Positions 34,101 to 43,676 of a stretch of 58,044 nt of DNA are shown here, one piece after another. Position numbers and translations under genes: made by a program. Source of the stretch: Saprolegnia diclina VS20 (taxonomy: Eukaryota; Oomycota; Saprolegniomycetes; Saprolegniales; Saprolegniaceae); assembly GCF_000281045.1 (NCBI RefSeq), contig NW_008246106.1, positions 473,288 to 531,331 of the forward strand, written 5' to 3'. A model generated the notes under the pieces. It saw only the letters and a program-made list of their open reading frames with translations, did no database searches and had not been told where the DNA came from. The stretch's first letter is position 1. The number at the start of each line of letters is the position of its first letter.

Positions 34101-34501
34101 CCACGTACGTCACTCGTGTGTTATAATCTCATGCGTTGGAGGGTTAGGACTTTCACCAGTGTCTGCGCTACGCGTGCACGGGCTTCAACATTCTGCGCGC
34201 CAACGCCCACGTCCTCCTCGGCGTCCTCGAGCTCTCCAAAGACGCGGGTATTCCCGACATGATGACGCACATGAGCATGCACGCAGCGTCGGCGGTTCAC
34301 GAGGTCAGCTGTGTCTCGGCCTAGCGTGGTCAGAACACTGATGGAGAAGGGTAGGTGGAGAAGCGACTGATTTTGCGAGCGACGCCGGACCGCGCCGCCG
34401 CCTTCTTCCGCGACCTCATGCTCGAGACGCAAAACGCACAGACAAAGACCCGACTCTCGCTCATGGAGCGCATTCACCGAATCGCTGTTGCGATAAAGTA
34501 A
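31160..34501 (+). CDS. Class-C-GPCR-like 7TM receptor fused to a class III (Vps34-like) PI3-kinase (7 exons, 1014 aa)
   Basis: Exons: 31160-31373, 31423-32742, 32798-33534, 33586-33714, 33763-34104, 34148-34303, 34355-34501; phases join cleanly (1,1,0,0,0,0). Residues 1-18 are a signal peptide, then a Cys-rich EGF-like module (about 22-66). Seven hydrophobic helices fill about 78-335, with a D-G-G-I-L-A-A region resembling class C receptors. An Arg-rich tail leads into a PIK accessory helical domain ([28 protein letters not shown]; about 390-560). The kinase has [12 protein letters not shown] (587), GDDLRQDQL (759-767), [10 protein letters not shown] (about 862) and [18 protein letters not shown], the Vps34 pattern, so catalysis to PI3P is likely. 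About 145 extra residues sit inside the N-lobe. No C2 domain lies in front. Fusion of receptor and kinase in one transcript rests on the splice model. Confidence 0.85.
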
Positions 34502-34641
34502 TATAGTTATTTCTGCGTTCGTAAGGACGACTTGGCCATGACACCATCGGCAGTGATCGCAAATTGCATCGAAGCTACGATCGGAGCTTCGATCTGGACT
34601 TCGAACTTCGACGCATTTTCGGGAATCAGCTTGGGCCAGCG

Positions 34642-37600
34642 ATGCGCGGGCCGAGCGCACGAGCCCACCGTCCGCCGGCGCCCATGACGTGCGAAGTCAT
34701 TGAGATCCTCTCGTCGGATGATGAGGACGAGGACGAGGATGCGCGTCTCGCGCCCATGATGGCAGCGCGCGTGGACTCACGGCGGGCGATCTCGCCGCCG
34801 CAACGGCCGCGGACGGGATCCGCGACTGCAAGAGCACCGACCATGACGCCGCTTGCGACAACGCGGCCGTCGCAGAAGCCTGCAGCGATGGCGGTCGTCG
34901 CGACCAAGCCGCGCTTGGCTGCTGTCCCGACGACAGTGGCTGCGGCGACCAAGAAGCGGGTGCTAGCTGTGCCCGTCGTGAGTCGTCCCATTCGGTTCGC
35001 CATGCCGCGCAGAGAGCCGCCGTCCACGCAAGCTGCCAGTGCACCATCGGTCTTACCTACGACGGCGTCAGCGCACACGCGCCCGCCAAGTCCGACGCGC
35101 CCGTCCAGCCCACTGACGACCTTCAACACGGTGGCGCCGCCGCCGTCTGTGAGCCCGACGCCACCAACCGTCACTGCCGACGCTTTCATGGATGCAACGC
35201 CATTGGCATTGCCTGTGCTTACGACCTCACTTTGCGCAAGGCCAGTACACGAGGAGAGCATAGCACATGTGCTGCCGACGCCTCCGTGCACCGACGTCGC
35301 GATCTTTGCTGCGATTCCGCCGCCACCAGACCTGGACGCTGCAGCGCCAATCCCGTTTTACATGTTCTTACCCGAGCCACTGCCGCTGGACGATGTGCCC
35401 ACCCACTCAGAGCCGACTGCCGCAACGCTGGACGATCCCATGCTCGACGTTGCGCCGACGCTCCAGCTGAACGACGACGGCTACGACCCGGACACCTTTG
35501 CCATGCCGCAGCTCTACCAGGACGACGTCGAGCTGGCGCATGTCGCGGCCGTCGACGCGGAAGCGACGCCCGATGTCGACGAGGAGCCGCCGCTGCCCGA
35601 GCTCGGTGACGACATTGCGTCAGTGATTTCAATCCTGGCTCGGCAAGAGGCGCTCGAAGCTGCGATCGGGCACGTTTCGATTGAGGCGACACTCGAGGTC
35701 GCCAACCCCTCGCACATTCAAGACCTGGACTTCAACATGAACGACCTCCTGTCGCCCGAGGTCGAGGCGCCGCGCCGCGTTGTCGTACAGCGTTCAGCAC
35801 CGACGCCCCAGACCTACACCCGCGTGTTTGACCGCAACAGAAGCAACCGACCCGTGCCTCGGGAAGAGCCGTCGTCCGAGGATGAGTACCGGTCGCCCGC
35901 ACGTCGACACGGTCGTCGTCGACCGCAGAACGTCCGCAGTCGGTCGCCGTCGCCCGTTGCCCGAGATGCAAGTCGTCGGATGATGGCCGCACGAAGCGAC
36001 CGCAGTCGGTCGCCGGTCGTTGGCCGCCGAAGCCAGCGCCGACGATCATCGTCGTCACCCGAGCGTAGCGTCCCGTCCTCGCCCGTGCGACGACGGAAGC
36101 GGCCACGGGAAGTCCATGCCGCCGAGACGCGCGCGTCACCGCCACGAGCGTCCGGAACGACGGCGACACCCGACATTATCGATCTCATTTCATCGTCCGA
36201 AGAAGAGTTTGATGCGCAAGTGCAGGCACCCATCTACAGCCAGCCCCGATCGTTGTCGCTCCGTGGCTTTGTCGTCGATGAAGCCAGTGACGCGTCGTCG
36301 TCATCATCGTCTGCAAGCAGTAGTCGCCACCGCCAACGCCGTAAGCGCCTTCGAAAACCAGGCGGCCGGCCACCACAGCGTCCGACCACGTCACCGCCGC
36401 GTCATGCTCTGTCACCGCCGCGTCATGCTCTGTCACCGCCGCGTCATGCCCGGTCACCGCAGCGTCAGGCCCGGCGTGACACAGTGTCAGTCGAACGACC
36501 ACGGCCAAGACCTCTGTCACCGCCGCCGCCGGTTGCATCTCCGCCGCCGACACCGCGCCCCAAGAGCAGGCGTCACGTCGACCGGCAGCAACGTTTCGTC
36601 GAGCAAGAGCGGCGACTTGCGCTGCAAGAAAAGGACAAGCGCAGAACGCAGCGCAAGCGCGTCGACACCCCGGTGCCCGTCGCGCGCTTCAATATTTCCC
36701 GCCCCGAGCAGCCGCCGCCGTCGACCCTCTCTCGCATTCGGGCTGCGACGGCCGCCGAGCGACAGCAGATCTTTGTGGGCCTCGTCGTGCTCGCGACCAA
36801 CGAGCAGCAGCACGTCTCGGACCACACGACGCTGCCCAGTACGTTTACCGTCCCGGCCCACGCGCCGTGGCCGCAACCGTTCTGGGGCACGCTGGTTGAC
36901 GTTGGCGCGTTTCGCCACGCCCACCGCGACGGGCTCCTCCTTGCGTCGACCGTCGCGTCCTTGGACGCACTTCGCTTTGTGTGGGACACGGCCGCGCACG
37001 AGTGGCAGCTCCACCTCATGGCGCTGCAGCGCTACAAGGACTTATATGGGGACGTGTCGATCCCGCACGGGTTCGAGGTGCCGGCAAACGACCCCATGTG
37101 GCCCAAGGACTTGTTCAACGTAGCGCTTGGTCGTGTGGCGCACCGGCTCCGCGTGAACGCTGCGTCCTTGTCGGTCGTGCGGCGAAGCCAGTTGAGCGCA
37201 CTCGGGTTTATCTGGGACGTCGAAGAGCTCCAGTGGCGCATCTGGCACAAGGCCCTTCGCACGTTTCACCGCTTGTACGACCACGTCGAAGTCCCGCTGG
37301 AGTTTAACGTGCCGGACAAGGACCCGGCGTGGACACCGGACTGCTGGACCGAGAAGCTCGGCGCCGTTGTCGCTGCCTTGCGCCAAGAGTCCCACGTGCT
37401 CACCGCCGAGCGCAAGGCGCAGCTCGACGTCCTCGGTTTTGTGTGGGGTCCTGGGGCACGTCCCAAGCCACCGCATCGCGCGACCACGAGCTCCAAGAAG
37501 AAACGCGTGTCCCGCCGCGAGTCGATGGCAATGCGGCCCCGAGTCTCGCTCGTGCCGCAGCCCGCTGCCCCGCCCGTCCTGTTCAACGCCACTCAGGTAG

Positions 37601-37739
37601 GCAATCACCGCTCTCGGCCGGTTTGTCTTACTTTTTGTACACGACGCAGAGAGATGTTGAGAGGCGACGTGTGGTCGAGTGGCCGCGCTGCCTTCCCATG
37701 GAGGTTCTCCACCCCTTGGACGACGCTGTCGATATTTAG
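34642..37739 (+). CDS. Low-complexity protein with SR-like region and helicase-associated-like repeats (2 exons, 1014 aa)
   Basis: Exons 34642-37596 and 37650-37739, joined in phase 0 (CAG|GTAGGC ... GCAG); reading through instead would give a different tail ending at 37761. ATG choice is open: 34642 or 34684. Residues 1-690 are mostly disordered, with acidic SSDDEDEDED near the start, Pro/Ala-rich stretches, Ser-Arg and Ser-Pro clusters (about 420-500) and a second acidic SSSEEE site of the SUMO-interaction kind (IDLISSSEEE). Residues about 700-940 hold three copies of a W-x-x-H/L...Y...G-x-V-x-V-P...L-G-F-x-W unit, like the helicase-associated repeats that are abundant in stramenopile proteins. 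A nuclear role in chromatin or RNA is inferred from composition only. Confidence 0.75.
36390..36473 (+). repeat. Coding minisatellite, four 21-bp units
   Basis: Four tandem 21-bp units (starting GTCACCGCCGCGTCATG), the last two diverged, encode repeats of SPPRHAL in the disordered part of the SR-like protein. Unit length is a multiple of three, so copy-number change would not shift frame. Confidence 0.85.
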
Positions 37740-37873
37740 GTTAGTTGGTGATGCAAGATAGCAACTTACACTGCTCTTCCATCATCCCAAACAGCTAATT
37801 TTGACAAAATAATACAACCTCGCGCTCGTATTGGCCACTTTTATTCGACTTTCAGCCAATCCGGTCGCATCAC

Positions 37874-38188
37874 ATGCTGGCATCGCCGAAATCAAGCGGC
37901 TCGATCGCCCAAATCGAGTCCGATAACAAAATCGCCCACGCTTTGCCTGTCGGTAGCCATTGGTCTACAGAGCTCGAAATGCTACGTCAAGCCGCCATTA
38001 GCGGTGTACAGCCAGAATTATACGACATTATGTGTTTATCTGTGGCACATGCCATATCCAACCACAAACTGCCATTTTTAACCGTGCAGCCAAAAAACTG
38101 GACGATGCGAGATCAGAACGGTCGCCAGCTACGAGCACCACGGCTGTGTATGCAGTGCACGGCTGTGGTGACAAAGAGTCGCAATTAA
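37874..38188 (+). CDS. 104-codon ORF upstream of the CBM1 gene, copy 1, doubtful gene
   Basis: ATG at 37874 lies 13 bp after a CCAAT box and the frame runs to a stop at 38188. The same frame is open in the other arm (43677-43991). Eleven of 104 residues differ between the two, against none of 157 in the adjacent CBM1 protein, so the frame shows little constraint. No signal peptide, TM helix or known family. It may be a fast-changing small protein, a decaying gene or an open frame kept by chance. Confidence 0.3.
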   Translation: MLASPKSSGSIAQIESDNKIAHALPVGSHWSTELEMLRQAAISGVQPELYDIMCLSVAHAISNHKLPFLTVQPKNWTMRDQNGRQLRAPRLCMQCTAVVTKSRN

Positions 38189-38464
38189 CTTGCGTAATAT
38201 TACGTATCCGAGCGTGGTTGTGCCTTGCTGCAAGGCAATTGGCCACACGTGGCACTCTGTCGCGTCGAGTCGACGAGGAAAATCGTGTTCGAATTTGGAA
38301 CGCGGGCATTCGTGGTCCCGACGTCAAGTGACTTTTGCCGCGAATCTCGCGTATGATTTGGTCAAGTGCGAGCTATCCTTCGTCATACAAACCTTCGACG
38401 CGACGACAGTCTCTGTCCTTCTCCTTCATTCTGCAACACACCTCGTTCTCGCAACCTCAACAGC

Positions 38465-38938
38465 ATGCGTTCGATTGCGTTCGTTGCCGCACTTGTCATG
38501 CCCATCGCCGCCGTCTCCTTGGCTGCGGCGCCCACGTGCTCGGAGAAGTGGAGTCAGTGCAACGGACAAAACTGGCCGTTCGGCGTCTGCTGCAAGGACC
38601 CCACCTTTGTCTGCAACAAGAAGAACGACTATCTCTCGCTCTGTGAGCCCAAGAAGAAGGCGGAAATGGCTGCCGAAGCTGCGGAAATCAACGTCTGGGG
38701 CCAGTGTGGCGGCAACGGCTTCAGCGGCAACTACCGTTGCGCAGATGGCAGCTCGTGCATCAAGGTCAACGACGCGTACTCGCAGTGCCAGCCGACGCCG
38801 CCGGGCGCCAACGAGATTGCGACGTGGGGCCAGTGCGGCGGCAGCAACAACAACTTCAAGGCCAACGGCAAGACGTGCCGCAGCGTCGACACGTGCAAGG
38901 TGCACAACTCGTACTACTCACAGTGCGTCCCCAAGTAG
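38465..38938 (+). CDS. Secreted triple-CBM1 cellulose-binding protein, copy 1 (157 aa)
   Basis: ATG at 38465 starts a signal peptide (residues 1-20). The mature protein is three family-1 carbohydrate-binding modules (about 23-63, 75-113, 118-157). Modules two and three have WGQCGG, the spaced cysteines and YSQC endings; module one is more diverged (WSQCNG ... LSLC). No catalytic domain is present, so it should bind cellulose or chitin-like polymers rather than cut them, similar in concept to the CBEL elicitor of Phytophthora. Short Lys/Glu/Ala-rich and Pro-rich linkers join the modules. The protein is identical to copy 2 at 42927-43400. Possible targets are plant debris or the oomycete's own cellulose wall. 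No intron. Confidence 0.88.
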   Translation: MRSIAFVAALVMPIAAVSLAAAPTCSEKWSQCNGQNWPFGVCCKDPTFVCNKKNDYLSLCEPKKKAEMAAEAAEINVWGQCGGNGFSGNYRCADGSSCIKVNDAYSQCQPTPPGANEIATWGQCGGSNNNFKANGKTCRSVDTCKVHNSYYSQCVPK

Positions 38939-39135
38939 TGTAGTAGAATGACCCCACCAAGGAGCCTGGCCATTTTGCATATCACCTACAATAAACTTCA
39001 ACTTGACTTTTCTATCTCTCGTCATCTCGCCTGCAAACGGTTTGGAAGACTGATTGGGTGGCGGTGCGTGTCGACAGGGCGTTCACATGGTATCGAAGGG
39101 CCTGTTGTATTTTAGGTTTCTAGTGGGGGGCTATA

Positions 39136-39231
39136 AAATGGACTCGACGGAAATGGCTTTCTGTTGGTTACGTAGACAATTTATAAATTGTCTACGTAAC
39201 CAACAGAAAGCCATTTCCGTCGTGTCCATTT
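39136..39231. repeat. 96-bp near-perfect palindrome
   Basis: Arms pair about a centre between 39183 and 39184. The inner 78 bp (39145-39222) are a perfect inverted repeat with no spacer; one mismatch (39144/39223) is followed by eight more pairs. The outer edge overlaps a TATA-like CTATAAAAT. It lies 71 bp above the D2 ATG and just outside the part shared with D1. It could be a foldback or MITE-like element, or a scar of an inversion. I see no transposase or clear target-site duplication. Confidence 0.92.
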
Positions 39232-39301
39232 CCAAAACAAGCCCACAACCGACAGCGCCTTTTCAACACCCAAAACTGAAAGCGCTTTTTCAACACCTAG
39301 A

Positions 39302-41368
39302 ATGCACGGTGCGGTGCTGTCGATCTACACTGCGATGAGCCGGCTCGCGGCGTTCGCTGCCATCTTTTACATCTTGTTCATTGACGTCACGGGGTCGTTT
39401 GCGACCAAAGACAGCATCAAGGGAGTGTCGGAGGAGATGTTCAACCCGAGCAACCGCTACTCGCAGTCGTACATGCTCACGTTTGTCCAGGCGCTCGTCA
39501 CAAACGCTCCGCTACCAATGAACGCGACGACGACGCTACCGCCACAAGGATCTGCGAGTCTTCTCTACTTGGACGCAGCCGATCCAAGCGACCACTCGAC
39601 CCTCGGCTTCAACCGCGATGGATGTCTCGAGCCACTGAGCAGCGACCACATTTACACGCCAACGTACGTCGCCAAGGTACTCCCGCTCCTTCTCGATCAT
39701 CAGAGCTGGCATTCGATCAACCTCACGACCGACTGGGTGCTCGTCGACTGCAGCTACCAGGGGCGCACGCTCGGTGACACGACCGCCTTCAAAATTCATG
39801 TTCTGGACCGTCAATTCTCGCGGCTCACGTCCATCGTTATTCAGACCATGGTGATCGTGCGCCCTGTGAAGCAGTGGCGCGTGGCGTGCGGCACCGCGAC
39901 CATCTCAACGATGGATTTGTCGGCCGTGAGTTGGCAAGACGGCGCGCTCACCTCGTCGCAGGAGGCCACGTACGACGTCATGGTCGGCACGGAGTTTCCA
40001 TACGCCAACTACCCATTCGACTATGTGCGGCTGCTCAACCCTGCGAGCCGGTCGGGGGAGTGGAACGCCGTGATCATTGCCACTGGTGAGCCCGTGGTCA
40101 TCTCGGGCAGCACGGGCACATACCGGTACTCGCCGCGCACCCAAGGCCGGTACAACTACTTTGTGTGGCAGCTCCCAGCCAACCCGATATCCTATCTCAG
40201 CACTATTCAGTGGGTTAGTGTTGTCTACACAGTCGACTCGTGGGCCTGGGTCCGCTACATCCTCGATATGGGCATCAGCCTCATCCTCGGTGCCAACACG
40301 ATCGTCGGCGTCATCGCGTCGCTCAATATCTACCGCACCCAGCACATTTTGTGGATTCCCGACGTCTACCCTGGCATCCAGGCCGAAATTATGATTCGGA
40401 GCTTACTGCTCCTAGCGATCTGCGTCACGACCGACTGGTGGCACCTCTTTGAGTACTGCATGGTCAAGTGCACGGCGCGTCAGTCATGGGGCTACAGCGA
40501 GCTTGTCTTGGAGGCTGTCGTGCGCTCAGACCTCCAAGTCCTTTATCTCGCTCTCTTCCAGCTGCTCGCGAGTCTTCTGGGCCTCCGCCTTCACGTTGCT
40601 CTCCTTTTGACCATCTACTTTGGCTGCTACACGTTCTGCGATGCAATCATCGCCGCGTGGCCTCTGCAAGCCGAGGCGGCGTCCGCCTGGCTCTACCACA
40701 ACTACCTCCTCAACACCCTTGTGGCCAACGGCGGCATGGACATGTGGGCGTACCATGAGAACTACAAGACCTCCTGGGATGTCATGGCCGCTCAACTCGT
40801 CTGGTATCTTCTGGCACTCGCGATTGCCGCTGCGTACGTCCTACTCTTGTCCGTCCATGCATGGTGCACGCGCCGCCACCGCGCTAAAATTCACTCGGGC
40901 GGCTCGACCGACGGTCGGTCGACGTCGGGCCGGTCGGGCCGCCATCTCTCGTACATGCTCGTCAAGAGCAGCATCAAAGCTGCCTTTGACGCAAACCGCA
41001 TCTTCAAGAGCAACGCCAAAGCGACAGAAGCGACGATCTTCGAGCGTCACGTGCGGCGAAACCAAATGACAACCTCCGGGCTCGTCGCACCGCTGACCGA
41101 TCACGTCATCATCGACGGCGTCGTCCACGCGTCGCACTCGCTCGTGTGGCTGCTGGGCTTTGTGCTCCTCGCCGACGACGTCCTCTTGACCATTGAGGAC
41201 GTACCGAAGCTCTGGATCAACGCGCTGCTGGCCCGCGATGTCTTTGCAGTCTATGGCTACAAGCTCAATGAGACGAAAGCCTCGATCGCGCCGCTGGCCG
41301 AGCGCATCTCAGCGCGCAGCTACGGCCTTGGAGACTTGATCGCGCTCTCGCTCAAGCCGCTGCGGTGA
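39302..41368 (+). CDS. Multi-TM protein D2, paralogue of D1 (688 aa)
   Basis: Single open frame from ATG at 39302. Same design as D1: a signal-anchor-like N-terminus, a large glycosylatable extracytoplasmic domain, then about six more hydrophobic segments with TDWWHLFEYC. The similarity to D1 begins about 25 bp before the ATG and ends about 35 bp after the stop, so essentially only the gene was copied, in opposite orientation. From about 40440 to 40860 the two are almost identical in DNA including silent sites, while residues about 542-580 (Ser/Gly/Arg-rich here) hardly align. Function unknown. It sits between the CBM1 arms, next to the palindrome. Confidence 0.8.
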   Translation: MHGAVLSIYTAMSRLAAFAAIFYILFIDVTGSFATKDSIKGVSEEMFNPSNRYSQSYMLTFVQALVTNAPLPMNATTTLPPQGSASLLYLDAADPSDHSTLGFNRDGCLEPLSSDHIYTPTYVAKVLPLLLDHQSWHSINLTTDWVLVDCSYQGRTLGDTTAFKIHVLDRQFSRLTSIVIQTMVIVRPVKQWRVACGTATISTMDLSAVSWQDGALTSSQEATYDVMVGTEFPYANYPFDYVRLLNPASRSGEWNAVIIATGEPVVISGSTGTYRYSPRTQGRYNYFVWQLPANPISYLSTIQWVSVVYTVDSWAWVRYILDMGISLILGANTIVGVIASLNIYRTQHILWIPDVYPGIQAEIMIRSLLLLAICVTTDWWHLFEYCMVKCTARQSWGYSELVLEAVVRSDLQVLYLALFQLLASLLGLRLHVALLLTIYFGCYTFCDAIIAAWPLQAEAASAWLYHNYLLNTLVANGGMDMWAYHENYKTSWDVMAAQLVWYLLALAIAAAYVLLLSVHAWCTRRHRAKIHSGGSTDGRSTSGRSGRHLSYMLVKSSIKAAFDANRIFKSNAKATEATIFERHVRRNQMTTSGLVAPLTDHVIIDGVVHASHSLVWLLGFVLLADDVLLTIEDVPKLWINALLARDVFAVYGYKLNETKASIAPLAERISARSYGLGDLIALSLKPLR

Positions 41369-41432
41369 CGATACACCAAGGCTACATGGTAGAAAACACA
41401 AAGTAATGATAGACACAATACAGCGTGTTGTG

Positions 41433-42671
41433 CTAGTCGCTATCGCTGTCGTTGCCAAACGCACGGGCAAAACCGGACCCAGCGCCGCGGGCCGGCGCCG
41501 CCTTGAACGTGGTCGGCTTCTTCTTTGGGACAGTGGCCCAGCCGCTGGTCGCAGGCTTCTTGGCGCCGCCCTTGGCCTTCTTGTACTTGGCGTGGGCCTC
41601 CTTGGCAACGCGGTCGCACTTGTCGTGAAAGTCGTCGTCAAAGTACTCGATGCTGGCCGTCTCGGCGTCGTACAGCGCCTCCTCGATGCCCTTCTTGCCC
41701 TGGAGCGTCTTGAGGTCTGCGAGCGTCAAGCTCATCGAGTGCTCCTTCTCCTGGAGGATCTGCAGCGGAATGAGCGCCAGATGCAGCTCGAGGACCTGCG
41801 CCGCATGCCGCAGCGGGTGCGTGATGGGCGAGATCGACTGGACGTGCGCCAGCCGCTTCTCGAGCGCCTGCAGCTTGGTCGTCGCCTTCTCCTTTTGCTT
41901 GGCAATGCTCAAGTTCTCGAGCTCGGCGGTGAGCGCATCGACGTTGGCCGTCACAGTCGCGACGAGCTCCTTCTTCTCGGACGCCGTGAGCTGCTTCTCA
42001 TCGACCATGCGCTTGATCTCGGCCTGGAGATGCGCAATCTTGGCGTCGTTGGCTTCCTGGCCAGCGTTGCCGTCGTACGCGGCCTGCTCGGCGGCGTCGA
42101 GGATCTCGCCACGCACCATCTTGGCCTCGAGGAGCGCAAACTCGGCCATCGCGTCTTGGATGAACTTGACCGCGCGCTTCTTCTGGCGCCACGACGGCAA
42201 CTCGAGGGGCACGAGCGTCTTGATAAAGTCGTCGACCTCGCACGAGAGCATAAGCAGCTCAGGCGTCTCGTCAACGGACGGAATCGCGATCGGCGCGGCC
42301 GCCGCCGTCTTACCGCCTGTCGCCGTCGCCACGACCTTGGGGAAGACGAGGATCGTCTTGAGGTTTTGGCCCGTATCGTGCTGCTGCTTGAACATTCCCT
42401 GGCAGTCCATCGTGCACGCAGCCGACCGGTCCTCGACAAATCCCACGTCGCGCAGCGCGTTGGCCATCCACTTGGGCAGCTCTTCCGGGTACCGCGAGCG
42501 CACGAGCTTGCCGCCGCCGACGACGAACGTGAAGCGCAGCATCTCGCTGATCTCGAAGGCCGCGCCGAAGGCGGCGACGACGAGGTCCCGCGTCCGCGCC
42601 TCCGTGTAGCCGCCGAGGTCGAACTGCTCGCTCTCGGTCGCAGCGCGGATCTCGCCTGCCAAGCCGCTCAT
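41433..42671 (-). CDS. Conserved-looking coiled-coil protein, unknown function (412 aa)
   Basis: Single exon from ATG at 42671. Residues 1-140 look globular, with a GGGKLVRSRYPEELPKWM stretch and three cysteines. About 140-340 are charged and helical with long heptad-like Lys/Glu/Leu runs. The C-terminus is Lys-rich and then acidic (NDSDSD). No signal peptide or TM helix, so probably cytosolic or nuclear. I do not recognise the family. The stop lies 64 bp from the stop of D2; the two are convergent. The long plus-strand frame across it is a shadow. Confidence 0.75.
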   Translation of the reverse strand: MSGLAGEIRAATESEQFDLGGYTEARTRDLVVAAFGAAFEISEMLRFTFVVGGGKLVRSRYPEELPKWMANALRDVGFVEDRSAACTMDCQGMFKQQHDTGQNLKTILVFPKVVATATGGKTAAAAPIAIPSVDETPELLMLSCEVDDFIKTLVPLELPSWRQKKRAVKFIQDAMAEFALLEAKMVRGEILDAAEQAAYDGNAGQEANDAKIAHLQAEIKRMVDEKQLTASEKKELVATVTANVDALTAELENLSIAKQKEKATTKLQALEKRLAHVQSISPITHPLRHAAQVLELHLALIPLQILQEKEHSMSLTLADLKTLQGKKGIEEALYDAETASIEYFDDDFHDKCDRVAKEAHAKYKKAKGGAKKPATSGWATVPKKKPTTFKAAPARGAGSGFARAFGNDSDSD

Positions 42672-42926
42672 GTTGCGGTGGAGGTAAATTCGGCACTGAA
42701 GCCCACCGACGTGCCGAATCTAAATTAAAAGCGGCATGGTATCCGAGGCTGTGAATGTTGGTTGTTGCCAGCTCACACAGAGCCACACCAAGAGGTCATC
42801 ACCACACACTGGCCGTGATCACGACTCCTTCTACTAACTAGCAGACAACTGTGCTAGACAATACGTGAATGGCTTAAAGGTGATATGCAAAATGGACAGA
42901 CTCCTTGATGGAATCACTCTACTACA

Positions 42927-43400
42927 CTACTTGGGGACGCACTGTGAGTAGTACGAGTTGTGCACCTTGCACGTGTCGACGCTGCGGCACGTCTTGCCGT
43001 TGGCCTTGAAGTTGTTGTTGCTGCCGCCGCACTGGCCCCACGTCGCAATCTCGTTGGCGCCCGGCGGCGTCGGCTGGCACTGCGAGTACGCGTCGTTGAC
43101 CTTGATGCACGAGCTGCCGTCTGCGCAACGGTAGTTGCCGCTGAAGCCGTTGCCGCCACACTGGCCCCAGACGTTGATTTCCGCAGCTTCGGCAGCCATT
43201 TCCGCCTTCTTCTTGGGCTCACAGAGCGAGAGATAGTCGTTCTTCTTGTTGCAGACAAAGGTGGGGTCCTTGCAGCAGACGCCGAACGGCCAGTTTTGTC
43301 CGTTGCACTGACTCCACTTCTCCGAGCACGTGGGCGCCGCAGCCAAGGAGACGGCGGCGATGGGCATGACAAGTGCGGCAACGAACGCAATCGAACGCAT
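42927..43400 (-). CDS. Secreted triple-CBM1 cellulose-binding protein, copy 2 (157 aa)
   Basis: ATG at 43400. The encoded protein is residue-for-residue the same as copy 1 at 38465-38938: signal peptide, one diverged and two canonical family-1 binding modules, no catalytic domain. In DNA I see about one silent change across the CDS. The flanks diverge clearly more, which points to recent gene conversion, strong selection, or both. It is divergent from nothing nearby; its promoter lies in the shared arm. Confidence 0.88.
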   Translation of the reverse strand: MRSIAFVAALVMPIAAVSLAAAPTCSEKWSQCNGQNWPFGVCCKDPTFVCNKKNDYLSLCEPKKKAEMAAEAAEINVWGQCGGNGFSGNYRCADGSSCIKVNDAYSQCQPTPPGANEIATWGQCGGSNNNFKANGKTCRSVDTCKVHNSYYSQCVPK

Positions 43401-43676
43401 GCTGTTGAGGTTGCGAGAACGAGGTGCGTTGCAGAATGAAGGAGAAGGACAGAGACTGTCGTCGCGTCGAAGGTTTGTATGACGAAGGATAGCTCGCACT
43501 TGACCAAATCATACGCAAGATTCGCGGCAAAAGTCACTTGACGTCGGGACCACGAATGCCCGAGTTCCAAAATCGAACACGATTTTCCTCGTCGACTTGA
43601 CGCGACAGAGTGCCACGTGGGACCAATCGCCTTGCAGCAAGGCACAACCACGCTCGGATACGTAATATTACGCAAG

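Larger units (their letters stand above)
37798..38990 (+). repeat. Left arm of a 1.19-kb inverted duplication
   Basis: This arm matches the reverse complement of 42878-44068, with 3.9 kb between arms. It carries an inverted CCAAT pair (37830-37834 and 37856-37860), a 104-codon ORF and the triple-CBM1 gene. By eye the arms differ at several percent of sites outside the CBM1 coding region and almost nowhere inside it. The match ends at CATATCACCT on the right side. Confidence 0.9.

Noticed and set aside
36390-36473. Short tandem repeats as a possible CRISPR array
   Set aside because: Units are contiguous 21-mers without spacers, lie inside a coding region, and the genome is eukaryotic.
38426-38905. 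Minus-strand 159-codon frame antisense to the CBM1 gene
   Set aside because: Present in both arms only because the CBM1 coding sequence is duplicated; composition is that of a shadow.
41406-42728. 440-codon plus-strand frame over the coiled-coil gene
   Set aside because: Starts and ends outside the minus-strand gene and has shadow-like composition; the minus frame has an ATG, heptads and an acidic tail typical of a real protein.
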